Positions 29,005 to 36,893 are shown, numbered from the stretch's first letter. The stretch: 64,000 nucleotides of DNA from Paracoccus laeviglucosivorans (GCF_900182695.1 NZ_FXTK01000005.1:1-64000), one strand, 5' to 3'. A program made the numbers and translations. Notes: generated from the sequence alone by a model not told the origin.

Positions 29005-29592
29005 ATGAAAATCCTGCATATCGACAGCGCCATCACCGGCGAGGCCTCGGTCTCGCGTTCGCTGACGGCGCAGATTGTGGCCCGTCTGACGGCGGCGAAC
29101 CCCGATGCGGTCGTCAATCATCGCGACCTGAACAAGGGTGTGCCGGCCATCGACACCGAATGGTTCCACGCCGTTCGCCAGACGCCGGAAAACCCGACCG
29201 AGGCGCAGAACCGCATCATCGAGACCTCGAACGCCTATATCGAGGAAATTCGCGATGCGGACGTGCTGGTCATCGGCCTGCCGGTCTATAACTTCACCGT
29301 CACCGCGCAGCTGAAGAACTGGCTGGACCAGATCGCCCGCGCGGGCGTCACCTTCCGCTATACCGAAAACGGTCCCGAGGGGCTGCTGACCGGCAAGCGC
29401 GCGATCGTCGCCTATGCCGCCGCTGGCACGCCCTTTGGCTCGGATCTGGATTTCGCGTCGGATTACCTGCAGCACATGCTGGGCTTTATCGGCATTACCG
29501 ACGTGACCTTTGTGCCCGCAGACCGTCTGGCTTTCGACCGTGACGCCGGGTTGGCCCGCGCACAGGAAGCGCTGGACCAGATCGCTGCCTGA
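29005..29592 (+). CDS. azoR: FMN-dependent NADH-azoreductase
   Basis: A 195-residue flavodoxin-fold quinone/azo reductase. It starts MKILHIDSAITGEASVSRSLTAQIV (FMN phosphate loop), and has GLPVYNFTVTAQLKNWLDQIARAGVTFRY, the AzoR signature. It performs two-electron reduction of quinones and azo dyes. ATG at 29005 was chosen over an in-frame ATG at 28990, because the family starts MKxL and GAAGAC precedes it. It is divergent from the AhpD-like gene, with about 160 bp between, so both may respond to redox stress. A strong terminator follows. Confidence 0.9.
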   Translation: MKILHIDSAITGEASVSRSLTAQIVARLTAANPDAVVNHRDLNKGVPAIDTEWFHAVRQTPENPTEAQNRIIETSNAYIEEIRDADVLVIGLPVYNFTVTAQLKNWLDQIARAGVTFRYTENGPEGLLTGKRAIVAYAAAGTPFGSDLDFASDYLQHMLGFIGITDVTFVPADRLAFDRDAGLARAQEALDQIAA

Positions 29593-29610
29593 TCGGCTGG
29601 AATGATGCGC

Positions 29611-29645
29611 AAACGGCCCCTCGTTGACTCGGGGGCCGTTTTTGC
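29611..29645 (+). terminator. Rho-independent terminator after azoR
   Basis: AAACGGCCCC pairs with GGGGCCGTTT (29632-29641), followed by a short T run. It lies 19 bases past the azoR stop and separates azoR from the ffh superoperon. Confidence 0.85.
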
Positions 29646-29663
29646 GTATCAGCCACCGGATTC

Positions 29664-29734
29664 CCGGAAGGACTGCCCTTCCGGTCCCCGCCTGCCGGGG
29701 ATCGCCCCCCGTCAGCGCGTTGCGCCCACGGGGG
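29664..29734 (+). promoter_or_regulatory. Three consecutive hairpins in the ffh leader
   Basis: Three GC-rich stem-loops stand in a row: 29664-29684 (CCGGAAGG/CCTTCCGG, 5-nt loop), 29686-29700 (CCCCG/CGGGG, 5-nt loop) and 29706-29734 (CCCCCGT/ACGGGGG with an inner GCGC/GCGC stem). They lie 60-130 bases before ffh. They do not contain the conserved SRP RNA loop, so this is not ffs as I can judge. A structured 5' leader or an unrecognised small RNA is possible. Confidence 0.45.
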
Positions 29735-29797
29735 CGTTACTGCTTATCATGTCCCGGTTTTGCGGGGCGAACCGAAACCACCTGCGGAGGCCCGCCG

Positions 29798-31294
29798 ATG
29801 TTTGAAAATCTGTCCGACCGTCTTGGCGGCGTATTCGACCGGCTGACCAAGCAGGGCGCGTTGTCCGAGGATGACGTCACCGCCGCGATGCGCGAAGTCC
29901 GCGTGGCCCTGTTGGAGGCGGACGTGTCGCTGCCGGTGGCGCGCAGTTTCGTCAAGGCCGTGACCGGCAAGGCGACAGGCGCTGCGGTGACGAAATCCGT
30001 CACGCCCGGTCAGCAGGTCGTCAAGATCGTGCATGACGAGCTGATCAAGGTCCTGCAAGGCGAGGGGGAGCCCGACGCCCTGCGCATCGACAACCCGCCC
30101 GCGCCGATCCTGATGGTCGGCCTGCAGGGCTCGGGGAAGACCACGACCACCGCGAAACTGGCGAAACGTCTGAAGGACCGCGAAAAGAAGCGCGTGCTGA
30201 TGGCATCGCTGGACACCAACCGTCCGGCGGCCATGGAGCAGCTGGCAATTCTGGGCACGCAGATCGGCGTGGATACCCTGCCCATCGTGCCGGGCGAAAA
30301 CGCCGTGCAGATCGCGAGGCGTGCGAAACAGCAGGCCAGCCTTGGCGGCTATGATGTCTATATGCTGGATACTGCCGGTCGTCTGCATATTGACCAGGTG
30401 CTGATGGACGAAGTGCAGGCCGTCCGCGACGTGGCCAATCCCCGCGAAACGCTGCTGGTCGTCGATGGTCTGACGGGTCAGGACGCAGTGAACGTCGCGA
30501 CCGAGTTTGACGCCAAGGTCGGCGTCTCGGGCGTGGTGTTGACGCGGATGGATGGCGACGGGCGCGGCGGTGCGGCGCTGTCGATGCGGGCCGTGACCGG
30601 CAAGCCGATCCGCTTTGTCGGTCTGGGCGAAAAGATGGATGCGATCGAGGTGTTCGACGCGCATCGCATCGCGGGCCGCATTCTGGGCATGGGCGATATC
30701 GTAGCCCTTGTGGAAAAGGCGCAGGAAGTGCTGGAGGTCGAACAGGCCGAACGCATGATGAAGCGTTTCCAGAAAGGTCTGTTCAACATGAACGACCTGA
30801 AGAACCAGCTTGAACAGATGCAGAAGATGGGCGGGATGCAGTCCATCATGGGCATGATGCCCGGCATGGGCAAAATGGCCAAACAGGCCGAGGCCGCGGG
30901 TTTCGACGACAGTGTGCTGCGCCGTCAGGTCGCGCTGATTAACTCGATGACCAAGAAGGAACGCGCCAATCCCGACATGCTGCAAGCCAGCCGCAAAAAG
31001 CGCATCGCGGCAGGCGCGGGCATGGATGTGGCCGAGCTGAACCGCCTGCTGAAGATGCAAAAGCAGATGGCTGACACGATGAAGAAGCTGGGCAAGATGG
31101 GCAAGGGCGGCATGTTGAAGCAAGCCATGCGCGCCATGACCGGCAAGGGTGGCGGGCTGCCCGACATGGGTGATGTCGATCCGGCGAAAATGGCCGAGGC
31201 CACCAAGATGCTGCAAGACCCCAAGGGGCTGGGCGGCCAGCTTGGCGGGTTGAACCTGCCCGGTGGCCTGTCAGGCCTGTTCGGGAAGAAGTAA
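29798..31294 (+). CDS. ffh: Signal recognition particle protein (SRP54)
   Basis: A 498-residue GTPase that binds SRP RNA and signal peptides and delivers ribosomes to FtsY at the inner membrane. The N domain is at the start, the P-loop GLQGSGKTT at 108-116, DTAGRLHID (G3) and TRMDGDGRGGAAL (G4 region) follow, and the M domain is rich in Met (MQKMGGMQSIMGMMPGMGKM). ATG at 29798 follows GCGGAGG; the upstream open frame to 29624 is not supported. It is the first gene of the ffh-GNAT-CM-rpsP-rimM-trmD-rplS-rpmE group. Confidence 0.97.
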   Translation: MFENLSDRLGGVFDRLTKQGALSEDDVTAAMREVRVALLEADVSLPVARSFVKAVTGKATGAAVTKSVTPGQQVVKIVHDELIKVLQGEGEPDALRIDNPPAPILMVGLQGSGKTTTTAKLAKRLKDREKKRVLMASLDTNRPAAMEQLAILGTQIGVDTLPIVPGENAVQIARRAKQQASLGGYDVYMLDTAGRLHIDQVLMDEVQAVRDVANPRETLLVVDGLTGQDAVNVATEFDAKVGVSGVVLTRMDGDGRGGAALSMRAVTGKPIRFVGLGEKMDAIEVFDAHRIAGRILGMGDIVALVEKAQEVLEVEQAERMMKRFQKGLFNMNDLKNQLEQMQKMGGMQSIMGMMPGMGKMAKQAEAAGFDDSVLRRQVALINSMTKKERANPDMLQASRKKRIAAGAGMDVAELNRLLKMQKQMADTMKKLGKMGKGGMLKQAMRAMTGKGGGLPDMGDVDPAKMAEATKMLQDPKGLGGQLGGLNLPGGLSGLFGKK

Positions 31295-31298
31295 GGCC

Positions 31299-31838
31299 AT
31301 GAGCGTCCAGACCTCCATGATGACGGCCCCGGTGCCGGTGATCGAGACCGATCGCCTGATCCTGCGCGCGCCGCGTCTGGGCGATCTGGAGGCGATGGTG
31401 GATTTCTACGCCTCGGACCGGGCGCATTTCGTGGGCGGTCCCTGTTCGCGCTTTGACGCATGGAACCGGCTGACCTCCAGCATCGGGCATTGGGTCGTCC
31501 GCGGCTATGGGATGTGGATGATCGAGGTCAAGGCGACGCGCCAGCCTGCGGGCCGCGTCGGTATCCTGAACCATGACGGCTGGCCGGAACCGGAACTGGG
31601 CTGGCATGTGTTCAACGGTTTTGAAGGGCAGGGCATCGCCCATGAGGCGGCGCTGGCTGCCCGCAAGGCGGCGCGCGAACTGTTCCGCCTGCATCCCGTG
31701 ATTTCGCTGATCGTGCCCGAAAACACCCGCTCACGCGCCTTGGCCGAACGGCTGGGCGCAAAGGTCGAGCGTGAGGGCGAGGTGCTGGGCCATGCCTGCC
31801 TTGTCTATCGCCACCCCGCCGAGGAGGTCTCGGCATGA
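31299..31838 (+). CDS. GNAT-family N-acetyltransferase (RimJ/RimL type)
   Basis: A 179-residue acetyltransferase. It starts with IETDRLILRAPRLGDLEAMVDFYAS, typical of the RimJ/RimL group, and has WHVFNGFEGQGIAHEAALAARKAA (acetyl-CoA loop region) and VPENTRSRALAERLGAKVE. It begins four bases after the ffh stop. It may acetylate a ribosomal protein N-terminus, which would suit the operon, but the target is not shown by the sequence. Confidence 0.87.
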   Translation: MSVQTSMMTAPVPVIETDRLILRAPRLGDLEAMVDFYASDRAHFVGGPCSRFDAWNRLTSSIGHWVVRGYGMWMIEVKATRQPAGRVGILNHDGWPEPELGWHVFNGFEGQGIAHEAALAARKAARELFRLHPVISLIVPENTRSRALAERLGAKVEREGEVLGHACLVYRHPAEEVSA

Positions 31839-31912
31839 GTGACGCCCTGTGCATTCCCTGTGTTCGCCCGGTATGCGCCCCGCATACCCAGCCCGGAGAT
31901 ATGAATGACTGA
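31835..31912 (+). CDS. Possible 25-residue coupled ORF (MSDALCIPC...)
   Basis: A tiny frame fills the gap between the GNAT and chorismate mutase genes. Its ATG overlaps the GNAT stop (ATGA) and its stop overlaps the chorismate mutase start region, ending 7 bases past that ATG. The product has three Cys (CIPCVRPVC). It could be a real micro-protein or simply a ribosome-carrying link that couples translation of the two genes. No known family. Confidence 0.3.
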   Translation: MSDALCIPCVRPVCAPHTQPGDMND

Positions 31913-32201
31913 CTTTGCCGCCCGCGCCACAGCCCTGTTGAAAGAACATCGTGCCAGCATCGACCGTCTGGACGCGATCCTGGTCTATACGCTGGCCGAG
32001 CGGTTCAAGCACACCCAATCTGTCGGCCGTCTCAAGGCCGAACACGACCTTCCTCCGTCCGATCCCGCCCGTGAGGCGCAGCAGATCGAGCGGCTGGAAC
32101 GCCTCGCGCGCGAGGCCGATCTGGACCCGGAATTCGCGCGCAAATTCCTGAATTTCGTGATTGCCGAAGTTATCCGACATCACGAGACGTTCCAATCCTA
32201 G
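31905..32201 (+). CDS. Chorismate mutase (AroQ class)
   Basis: A 98-residue all-helical AroQ-type chorismate mutase, which makes prephenate for Phe and Tyr. Seen: IDRLDAILVYTLAERFKHTQSVGRLKAEHDLPPSDPAREAQQIERL in pieces, with the catalytic Arg and Lys positions (VGRLKAEH). The ATG at 31905 follows GGAG. Its position between GNAT and rpsP is usual in Rhodobacteraceae. The stop codon lies at the base of a hairpin in the rpsP leader. Confidence 0.9.
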   Translation: MTDFAARATALLKEHRASIDRLDAILVYTLAERFKHTQSVGRLKAEHDLPPSDPAREAQQIERLERLAREADLDPEFARKFLNFVIAEVIRHHETFQS

Positions 32202-32221
32202 ATGGGGCTGACCCCCATCTA
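32199..32221 (+). promoter_or_regulatory. Perfect 9-bp hairpin between chorismate mutase and rpsP
   Basis: TAGATGGGG (32199-32207) pairs perfectly with CCCCATCTA (32213-32221) around CTGAC. The stem includes the chorismate mutase stop codon and ends 26 bases before the rpsP ATG. No T run follows, so it is not a simple terminator; an mRNA-processing or stabilising element for rpsP mRNA is more likely. Confidence 0.6.
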
Positions 32222-32247
32222 ACCCCGCCATTCATAAGGAGAAAACA

Positions 32248-32622
32248 ATGGCAATGAAGATCCGTCTGGCCCGTGGTGGCTCCAAGAAACGTCCGCATTA
32301 CGCAATCGTCGCGTCGGATTCGCGTATGCCGCGCGATGGCCGCTTCCTGGAAAAACTGGGCACCTACAACCCGCTGCTGGCCAAAGATTCGGAAGACCGC
32401 ATCAAAATGGACATCGAGCGCGTGCAATACTGGCTGAGCCAAGGCGCCCAGCCGACCGACCGCGTCGCCCGTTTTCTGGAAGCCGCTGGCGTCACCGCCA
32501 AGACCGAGCGCAAGAACCTGAAAAAAGGCGAGCCGGGCAAAGCCGCGAAAGAGCGTGCCGAGAAGCGTGCTGCGCGTGAAGCCGCTGCCAACGCGCCCGC
32601 CGAAGAAGCTGCTTCGGAATAA
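32248..32622 (+). CDS. rpsP: 30S ribosomal protein S16
   Basis: A 124-residue small-subunit protein. The core [42 protein letters not shown] is a textbook S16 start. The C-terminus carries an Ala/Lys/Glu-rich extension (about 35 residues) common in alphaproteobacteria. AAGGAGAAAACA precedes the ATG, the strongest ribosome site in this group. It is followed 6 bases later by rimM. Confidence 0.98.
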   Translation: MAMKIRLARGGSKKRPHYAIVASDSRMPRDGRFLEKLGTYNPLLAKDSEDRIKMDIERVQYWLSQGAQPTDRVARFLEAAGVTAKTERKNLKKGEPGKAAKERAEKRAAREAAANAPAEEAASE

Positions 32623-32628
32623 TCCCCG

Positions 32629-33135
32629 ATGGCCGAGCGGATCTGTGTCGGCGCGATTGCAGGCGCCTTTGGCGTCCGGGGCGAGGTGCGGCTGAAAAGC
32701 TTTACCTCGACGCCCGATGACATCGCGTCCTACGGTCCGCTTTGGTCCGAGGATGGCAAACGCTCGTTCACCGTCCGCCTGACGCGGCCGGTGACGGGCG
32801 GCCTTGGTGCCCGGCTTTCGGGCGTCGAGACGCGCGAGGATGCCGAGGCGCTGAAAGGCGTGACGCTTTGGGCGGATCGCGACAAGCTGCCTGCCTTGCC
32901 GGATGACGAATTCTATCACACCGATCTGATCGGCCTTGATGTCTATGACGCGGGCGGGGTGCTGATCGGCAAGGTCCGCGCAGTATATGACCACGGCGCG
33001 GGCGATATTCTGGAAATTTTCGGGCAGGGGCGCAAACAGACGCTGCTGCTGCCCTTTACCCGCGCCTTTGTGCCTACGGTCGATCTGTCCGCCGGACGCA
33101 TCATCGCCGACCCGCCCGAGGAGGAAGCCGAATGA
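32629..33135 (+). CDS. rimM: Ribosome maturation factor RimM
   Basis: A 168-residue factor that binds S19 and helps mature the 30S head. It has the N-terminal RimM domain ([22 protein letters not shown]) and the C-terminal PRC-barrel ([23 protein letters not shown], then [14 protein letters not shown]). Its stop overlaps the start of the small membrane protein gene (ATGA). Confidence 0.96.
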   Translation: MAERICVGAIAGAFGVRGEVRLKSFTSTPDDIASYGPLWSEDGKRSFTVRLTRPVTGGLGARLSGVETREDAEALKGVTLWADRDKLPALPDDEFYHTDLIGLDVYDAGGVLIGKVRAVYDHGAGDILEIFGQGRKQTLLLPFTRAFVPTVDLSAGRIIADPPEEEAE

Positions 33136-33461
33136 TCGTCCTGTTTGCGCTGGGATTTCTGATGATGCTGGCCGGTCCGTTCATGCAGGGCATGACCGGC
33201 AGCGACAATCCGAACGCCTATGTCTTTGCGCCGGTGATGCTGGCAGGCTCGATCCCGTTGCTGGCAGGGCGGGGCCTGTCGCCCAGCCCGCGCCTGATGG
33301 CGCAGGCGATCCTGATCTGCGGCGCGCTGTGCATGGGCGCGTGGTGGCTGGGTGGTCAGCTTGATCCCGTGACCATGCCCGCCGCCGCACCCGTGGGCAC
33401 GGCGATTACCGGCGCATTGGTCGCTGCCGCCGCCAACTTGCTGCGCGCGCGCAAGGCATGA
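33132..33461 (+). CDS. Small four-helix membrane protein in the rimM-trmD gap
   Basis: A 109-residue hydrophobic protein with about four transmembrane segments ([67 protein letters not shown]). Its start overlaps the rimM stop and its stop overlaps the trmD start, both by four bases. I recognise no family. Full coupling inside a translation operon argues that it is expressed. Function unknown. Confidence 0.78.
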   Translation: MIVLFALGFLMMLAGPFMQGMTGSDNPNAYVFAPVMLAGSIPLLAGRGLSPSPRLMAQAILICGALCMGAWWLGGQLDPVTMPAAAPVGTAITGALVAAAANLLRARKA

Positions 33462-34270
33462 GCGATCATCCCAAATCACACGGCCAGAAAGCTATAGGCA
33501 CGAAATCGCATGGCCGGTTGTCGATCCGCGCCAGCATGCAGCCGCGCGACCTGATGGCCGAGCCGCAGGTGCGGGGCGCATGGACCGCCCAGATCGTGAC
33601 GCTGTTTCCCGAAGCGTTTCCCGGCATCCTTGGCCTGTCGCTGACGGGCCGGGCGCTGGCCGAAGGGCTTTGGAACCTGCGCACCACCGATCTGCGCCCC
33701 TTTGGCATCGGCAAGCACCGCAACGTCGATGACACGCCTGCGGGCGGTGGTGCGGGCATGGTGATCCGCGCAGATGTCATGGATGCGGCGCTGCGCGAGG
33801 CGGGCGCGGCGCTTCCAATCATCTATCTGTCGCCGCGCGGCAAGCCGTTCACGCAGGCTCGCGCCCGCGAACTGGCCTTGGGTCCGGGGATGACGCTGAT
33901 CTGCGGTCGGTTTGAAGGCGTGGACCAGCGCGTGCTGGACGCGCATAACGTCGAAGAAATCAGCATTGGCGATTACGTATTGACGGGCGGAGAGCTTGCA
34001 GCTCAGGTCTTGATCGACGCGACGGTTCGCCTTATACCGCGCGTGCTGGGGAATCAGGATTCGCTGGCCGAGGAATCCTTTTCCGACGGTCTTCTTGAAC
34101 ATCCGCAGTATACGAAGCCCGCCCTTTGGGAAGGCCGCGCGATCCCGGACGTGATTATGTCCGGCAATCACGCGGCTATTGCCAGTTGGCGGCGCGACAT
34201 GGCCGAAAGGCTGACCAAGGAACGCCGCCCCGATCTGTGGCGGGCATATGAGGAACGGCGGAAACGCTGA
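33458..34270 (+). CDS. trmD: tRNA (guanine-37-N1)-methyltransferase
   Basis: A 270-residue SPOUT methyltransferase that makes m1G37 to keep reading frame. Seen: VTLFPEAFPGILGLSLTGRAL, DDTPAGGGAGMV, YLSPRGKPFTQARARELA, CGRFEGVDQRVL and the trefoil-knot region EISIGDYVLTGGELAA. It has an N-terminal extension of about 40 residues relative to E. coli TrmD. ATG at 33458 overlaps the upstream stop; internal Met starts (for example Met27, Met33) would give a length closer to the family norm. Confidence 0.95.
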   Translation: MSDHPKSHGQKAIGTKSHGRLSIRASMQPRDLMAEPQVRGAWTAQIVTLFPEAFPGILGLSLTGRALAEGLWNLRTTDLRPFGIGKHRNVDDTPAGGGAGMVIRADVMDAALREAGAALPIIYLSPRGKPFTQARARELALGPGMTLICGRFEGVDQRVLDAHNVEEISIGDYVLTGGELAAQVLIDATVRLIPRVLGNQDSLAEESFSDGLLEHPQYTKPALWEGRAIPDVIMSGNHAAIASWRRDMAERLTKERRPDLWRAYEERRKR

Positions 34271-34321
34271 CCCCTTATGGACCCGGCTAAGGACCGACAG
34301 CTCTCGGGCGCATCAGACCAA

Positions 34322-34338
34322 TCGCGGAACTACCGCGA
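34322..34338 (+). promoter_or_regulatory. Hairpin in the rplS leader
   Basis: TCGCGG and CCGCGA (6-bp perfect stem, AACTA loop) lie 22 bases before the rplS ATG. Possibly a leader structure for L19 autoregulation or transcript processing; no matching Rfam-type pattern is recognised. Confidence 0.4.
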
Positions 34339-34359
34339 GCAACAAAAGGAAACCAAGCG

Positions 34360-34740
34360 ATGAACCTGATCGCCCAACTGGAAGCCGAGCAAATCGCCTC
34401 GCTCGGCAAGGACATCCCGGATTTCAAGTCCGGTGACACCGTCCGCGTCGGTTACAAAGTGACCGAAGGCACGCGCACCCGCGTGCAGATGTATGAAGGC
34501 GTCGTCATCTCGCGCAAGGGCGGCGGCATCGGCGCGTCCTTCACCGTGCGCAAGATTTCGTTCGGCGAGGGCGTGGAACGTGTGTTCCCGCTGTATTCGA
34601 CCAATGTCGATTCGATCACCGTCGTGCGTCGTGGCCGCGTTCGCCGTGCCAAGCTGTATTACCTGCGCGATCGTCGCGGTAAATCGGCGCGCATCGCCGA
34701 AGTCACCAACTACAAGCCCAAAGCCGAAGCCAAGGCCTGA
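34360..34740 (+). CDS. rplS: 50S ribosomal protein L19
   Basis: A 126-residue large-subunit protein at the 30S-50S interface. Seen: [56 protein letters not shown] and [19 protein letters not shown], the full L19 pattern. AAAGGAAA precedes the ATG. rpmE follows 11 bases later. Confidence 0.98.
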   Translation: MNLIAQLEAEQIASLGKDIPDFKSGDTVRVGYKVTEGTRTRVQMYEGVVISRKGGGIGASFTVRKISFGEGVERVFPLYSTNVDSITVVRRGRVRRAKLYYLRDRRGKSARIAEVTNYKPKAEAKA

Positions 34741-34751
34741 GGAGACGCGCC

Positions 34752-34973
34752 ATGAAAGCAGATACGCATCCCGACTACCACTTCATCACCGTCAAGATGA
34801 CCGACGGCACCACCTATCCGGTGCGCTCGACCTGGGGCAAAGAAGGCGACGTGATGTCGCTGGACATCGACCCGACGGTGCACCCGGCATGGACCGGCGG
34901 TTCGGCCAAGCTGATGGACGCTGGTGGTCGTGTGTCGAAGTTCAAGAACAAATACGCCGGTCTGGGCTTCTAA
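34752..34973 (+). CDS. rpmE: 50S ribosomal protein L31 (zinc-free form)
   Basis: A 73-residue L31. [19 protein letters not shown] and ARL-type [24 protein letters not shown] match the family. The four Cys of the zinc-binding form (E. coli RpmE) are absent, so this is the Cys-minus form. It ends the operon, followed by a strong terminator. Confidence 0.95.
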   Translation: MKADTHPDYHFITVKMTDGTTYPVRSTWGKEGDVMSLDIDPTVHPAWTGGSAKLMDAGGRVSKFKNKYAGLGF

Positions 34974-34994
34974 GCCCGACTGCAGCGCAAATGG

Positions 34995-35030
34995 AAACGC
35001 CGCCCCGAAAAGGGCGGCGTTTCTTCTTTT
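34995..35030 (+). terminator. Rho-independent terminator after rpmE
   Basis: AAACGCCGCCC pairs with GGGCGGCGTTT (35012-35022) around a CGAAAA loop, followed by CTTCTTTT. It closes the ffh-rpmE superoperon. The next gene starts beyond 35140, on the other strand. Confidence 0.92.
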
Positions 35031-35139
35031 CCGGGCCTGACAATGCGCCGGTGGGCTGGCGCAATGCCACGAGAGAGAGAAGGCGGCCCGGCGGATAAGG
35101 GGCCGGGACGGGGCCGGATCCTATCGGCCCGTTGCGGGT

Positions 35140-35361
35140 TCACATGCCGACAAAGATGGGCGCCCAGATCGGGAAGGGTTCGCGGGCAGAGCCCAGCGGG
35201 CGTCCGGTCATTGCGCCACGACCGGTATCGATCACGACACGACCGTCGCGCAGCGTGCGCAGAACCGGTCCCTGGGCGCTTTGATAGCGCGACAGGGCAA
35301 TGGTGGCATAGCGCGAGGGCGCAGGTTCCTGCGACGCGACGAGGAAGGGAAAGCGGATCAT
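35140..35361 (-). CDS. Conserved small protein B of an unknown two-gene operon
   Basis: A 73-residue protein, MIRFPFLVASQEPAPS at the start and VLRTLRDGRVVIDTGRGAMTGRP in the middle. It shows no membrane segment, Cys or known domain. The ATG overlaps the stop of the upstream gene (35358-35361), so it is translated with it. It is transcribed away from mipZ. Not recognised; function unknown. Confidence 0.68.
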   Translation of the reverse strand: MIRFPFLVASQEPAPSRYATIALSRYQSAQGPVLRTLRDGRVVIDTGRGAMTGRPLGSAREPFPIWAPIFVGM

Positions 35362-35606
35362 TGGCTGGCTCCTTTGGCATCGGTGCGTTCGATGAAGGTA
35401 TTCCACAGTCGTGGATCGCGGTTGCGCATCAGATCCTGCGCGGCAGTGATGGGTTCGCAGGTCATCAGCACCAGCGGAATGCCCGAAATCATGTGCGGCT
35501 TGCCGGTGCGCCGATCGATCAGCGATACCGCATAACGCGCCTGTGCGGGCACGGCAGCGCGGATGGCTCGATCAGCGAAAGCCGACAGATGGTTCAGCAT
35601 GGACAT
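35358..35606 (-). CDS. Conserved small protein A of an unknown two-gene operon
   Basis: An 82-residue soluble protein: a basic helix at the start (MLNHLSAFADRAIRAAVPAQ), then a beta-rich part (ARYAVSLIDRRTGKPHMISGIPLVLMTCEP) and a helix (AAQDLMRNRDPRLWNTFIER). ATG at 35606 follows AAAGGAG. A promoter-like pair and a perfect palindrome lie directly upstream. I recognise no family. The layout (own promoter, operator-like site, two coupled small genes) is that of a small regulated unit. Confidence 0.7.
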   Translation of the reverse strand: MSMLNHLSAFADRAIRAAVPAQARYAVSLIDRRTGKPHMISGIPLVLMTCEPITAAQDLMRNRDPRLWNTFIERTDAKGASQ

Positions 35607-35633
35607 CTTTGGCTCCTTTCCAAGTTGATGACC

Positions 35634-35651
35634 TGTCAGCCTATGCTGACA
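35634..35651. promoter_or_regulatory. Operator-like palindrome upstream of the two-gene operon
   Basis: TGTCAGC (35634-35640) and GCTGACA (35645-35651) form a perfect 7-bp inverted repeat with a CTAT centre. It lies 28 bases before the ATG at 35606 and just downstream of the predicted -10, a usual place for a repressor operator; as RNA it could also form a small stem. Confidence 0.45.
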
Positions 35652-35655
35652 CCTA

Positions 35656-35685
35656 TATATCGACATAGTTGATCGTCTTTTGCAA
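35656..35685 (-). promoter_or_regulatory. Candidate promoter for the two-gene operon
   Basis: On the minus strand TTGCAA (35685-35680) is followed after 18 bases by GATATA (35661-35656), a fair match to a sigma-70-type promoter in an unusually AT-rich patch. The start site would fall next to the palindrome. Predicted by eye only. Confidence 0.35.
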
Positions 35686-35886
35686 GAAAAACTCTAGCGG
35701 AATGATCGTGATATAAAATTGTAGCAAATTCAGTGAACTGACGAGATTCGTGCAGTGCAGCAATTTACAGCGCGGTTGTTCCCGGAAAGCCGCACTCGCG
35801 CCGAATCATCGCAGGGTCACGCTTTTCATCGCGAATCCTCCGGCCTATCCTCGGGCCTTCGGAATGGCCGCTGCTCGGGGGGATTC

Positions 35887-36666
35887 GTGGCGCATATCAT
35901 TGTCGTCGGAAACGAAAAGGGTGGATCGGGCAAATCGACAACCTCAATGCATGTGGCGACGGCGCTGGCGCGGATGGGGCATCGGGTAGGGGCGTTGGAT
36001 CTGGATGTGCGCCAGCGCAGCTTTGGCCGCTATCTGGAAAACCGCGCGCATTTCGTGCAGCGTGAAGGGCTGGATCTGCCAACCCCCCTGCTGGGCGTGC
36101 TTGCGCCCGAAAGCGACGGCATCGATCCCCTTTCCCGCGCGGTCGAAGAACTGGAGGCGAGCTGCGACTTCATCCTGCTGGACTGTCCCGGATCGCATAC
36201 CCGGCTAAGCCAGATGGCACATAGTCTGGCCGATACGCTGATTACGCCAATGAACGACAGCTTCATCGACTTTGACCTGCTTGCGCGGATGTCGCCTGAT
36301 GGAAAGGTGCTTGGTCCGTCGATCTACGCCGAGATGGTCTGGGGCGCGCGCCAGTTGCGCGGAGAGGCGGGGGCCGGTCCAATCGACTGGCTGGTGCTGC
36401 GCAACCGTCTGGGCACGCAGGCCATGCACAACAAGCGCAAGGTGGGCGGTGCGTTGTCCACCCTTTCCAAGCGCATCGGGTTCCGCGTGGCCCCCGGCTT
36501 TTCCGAGCGGGTCATCTTTCGCGAGCTTTTTCCGCGCGGGCTGACGCTTCTGGATCTGAAGGATATCGGGACAGAGCAACTGAGCATCTCGAACATCGCG
36601 GCGCGGCAGGAATTGCGCGACCTGATCGCAGAGCTGCGCCTGCCGGGGGTCAGCGTCGCTTTCTGA
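35887..36666 (+). CDS. mipZ: Cell division positioning ATPase MipZ
   Basis: A 259-residue ParA-family ATPase. The deviant Walker A motif is KGGSGKST with the signature Lys11 and catalytic Lys16, followed by HVATALARMGHRVGALDLDVRQRSFGRYLENR, typical of MipZ rather than plasmid ParA. DFILLDCPGS is Walker B. MipZ forms a gradient from ParB at the poles and inhibits FtsZ to place division at mid-cell. The start is GTG at 35887 after GGGGGG. No parB is nearby. It is monocistronic and convergent with pdhC. Confidence 0.95.
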   Translation: MAHIIVVGNEKGGSGKSTTSMHVATALARMGHRVGALDLDVRQRSFGRYLENRAHFVQREGLDLPTPLLGVLAPESDGIDPLSRAVEELEASCDFILLDCPGSHTRLSQMAHSLADTLITPMNDSFIDFDLLARMSPDGKVLGPSIYAEMVWGARQLRGEAGAGPIDWLVLRNRLGTQAMHNKRKVGGALSTLSKRIGFRVAPGFSERVIFRELFPRGLTLLDLKDIGTEQLSISNIAARQELRDLIAELRLPGVSVAF

Positions 36667-36893
36667 TTGTTGGGATCGCCACTCAAATGCGATTTTGCTG
36701 GTCGAATTGTTCCCCATATGCGCCCATCCCGCTGCAATGAGCACCACCAACATGGAGGCGGGCATGGGCTGTTCGCCGTGCATACATGGCTATTCATGTT
36801 GATCCGTGGCGGTGGGCGTGAGGCGTTGGGGGGCTATTTGGCCCCGCCGCGCCGGGCGAATAGCGCCGGACCGGGGCGCTGCCCCGGACCTCG

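Noticed and set aside
29641..29797. Considered as an SRP RNA (ffs) gene because it lies before ffh and contains CCGGAAGG
   Set aside because: The conserved SRP domain IV pattern (GGAAGG followed by AGCA within a hairpin loop) is not present; the GGAAGG here is part of a perfect stem instead.
31861..31904. Considered as a tRNA or riboswitch because of GTATGCGCCCCGCATAC
   Set aside because: GTATGCG and CGCATAC can pair as a small stem, but no further conserved architecture is visible; it lies inside the 25-codon frame.
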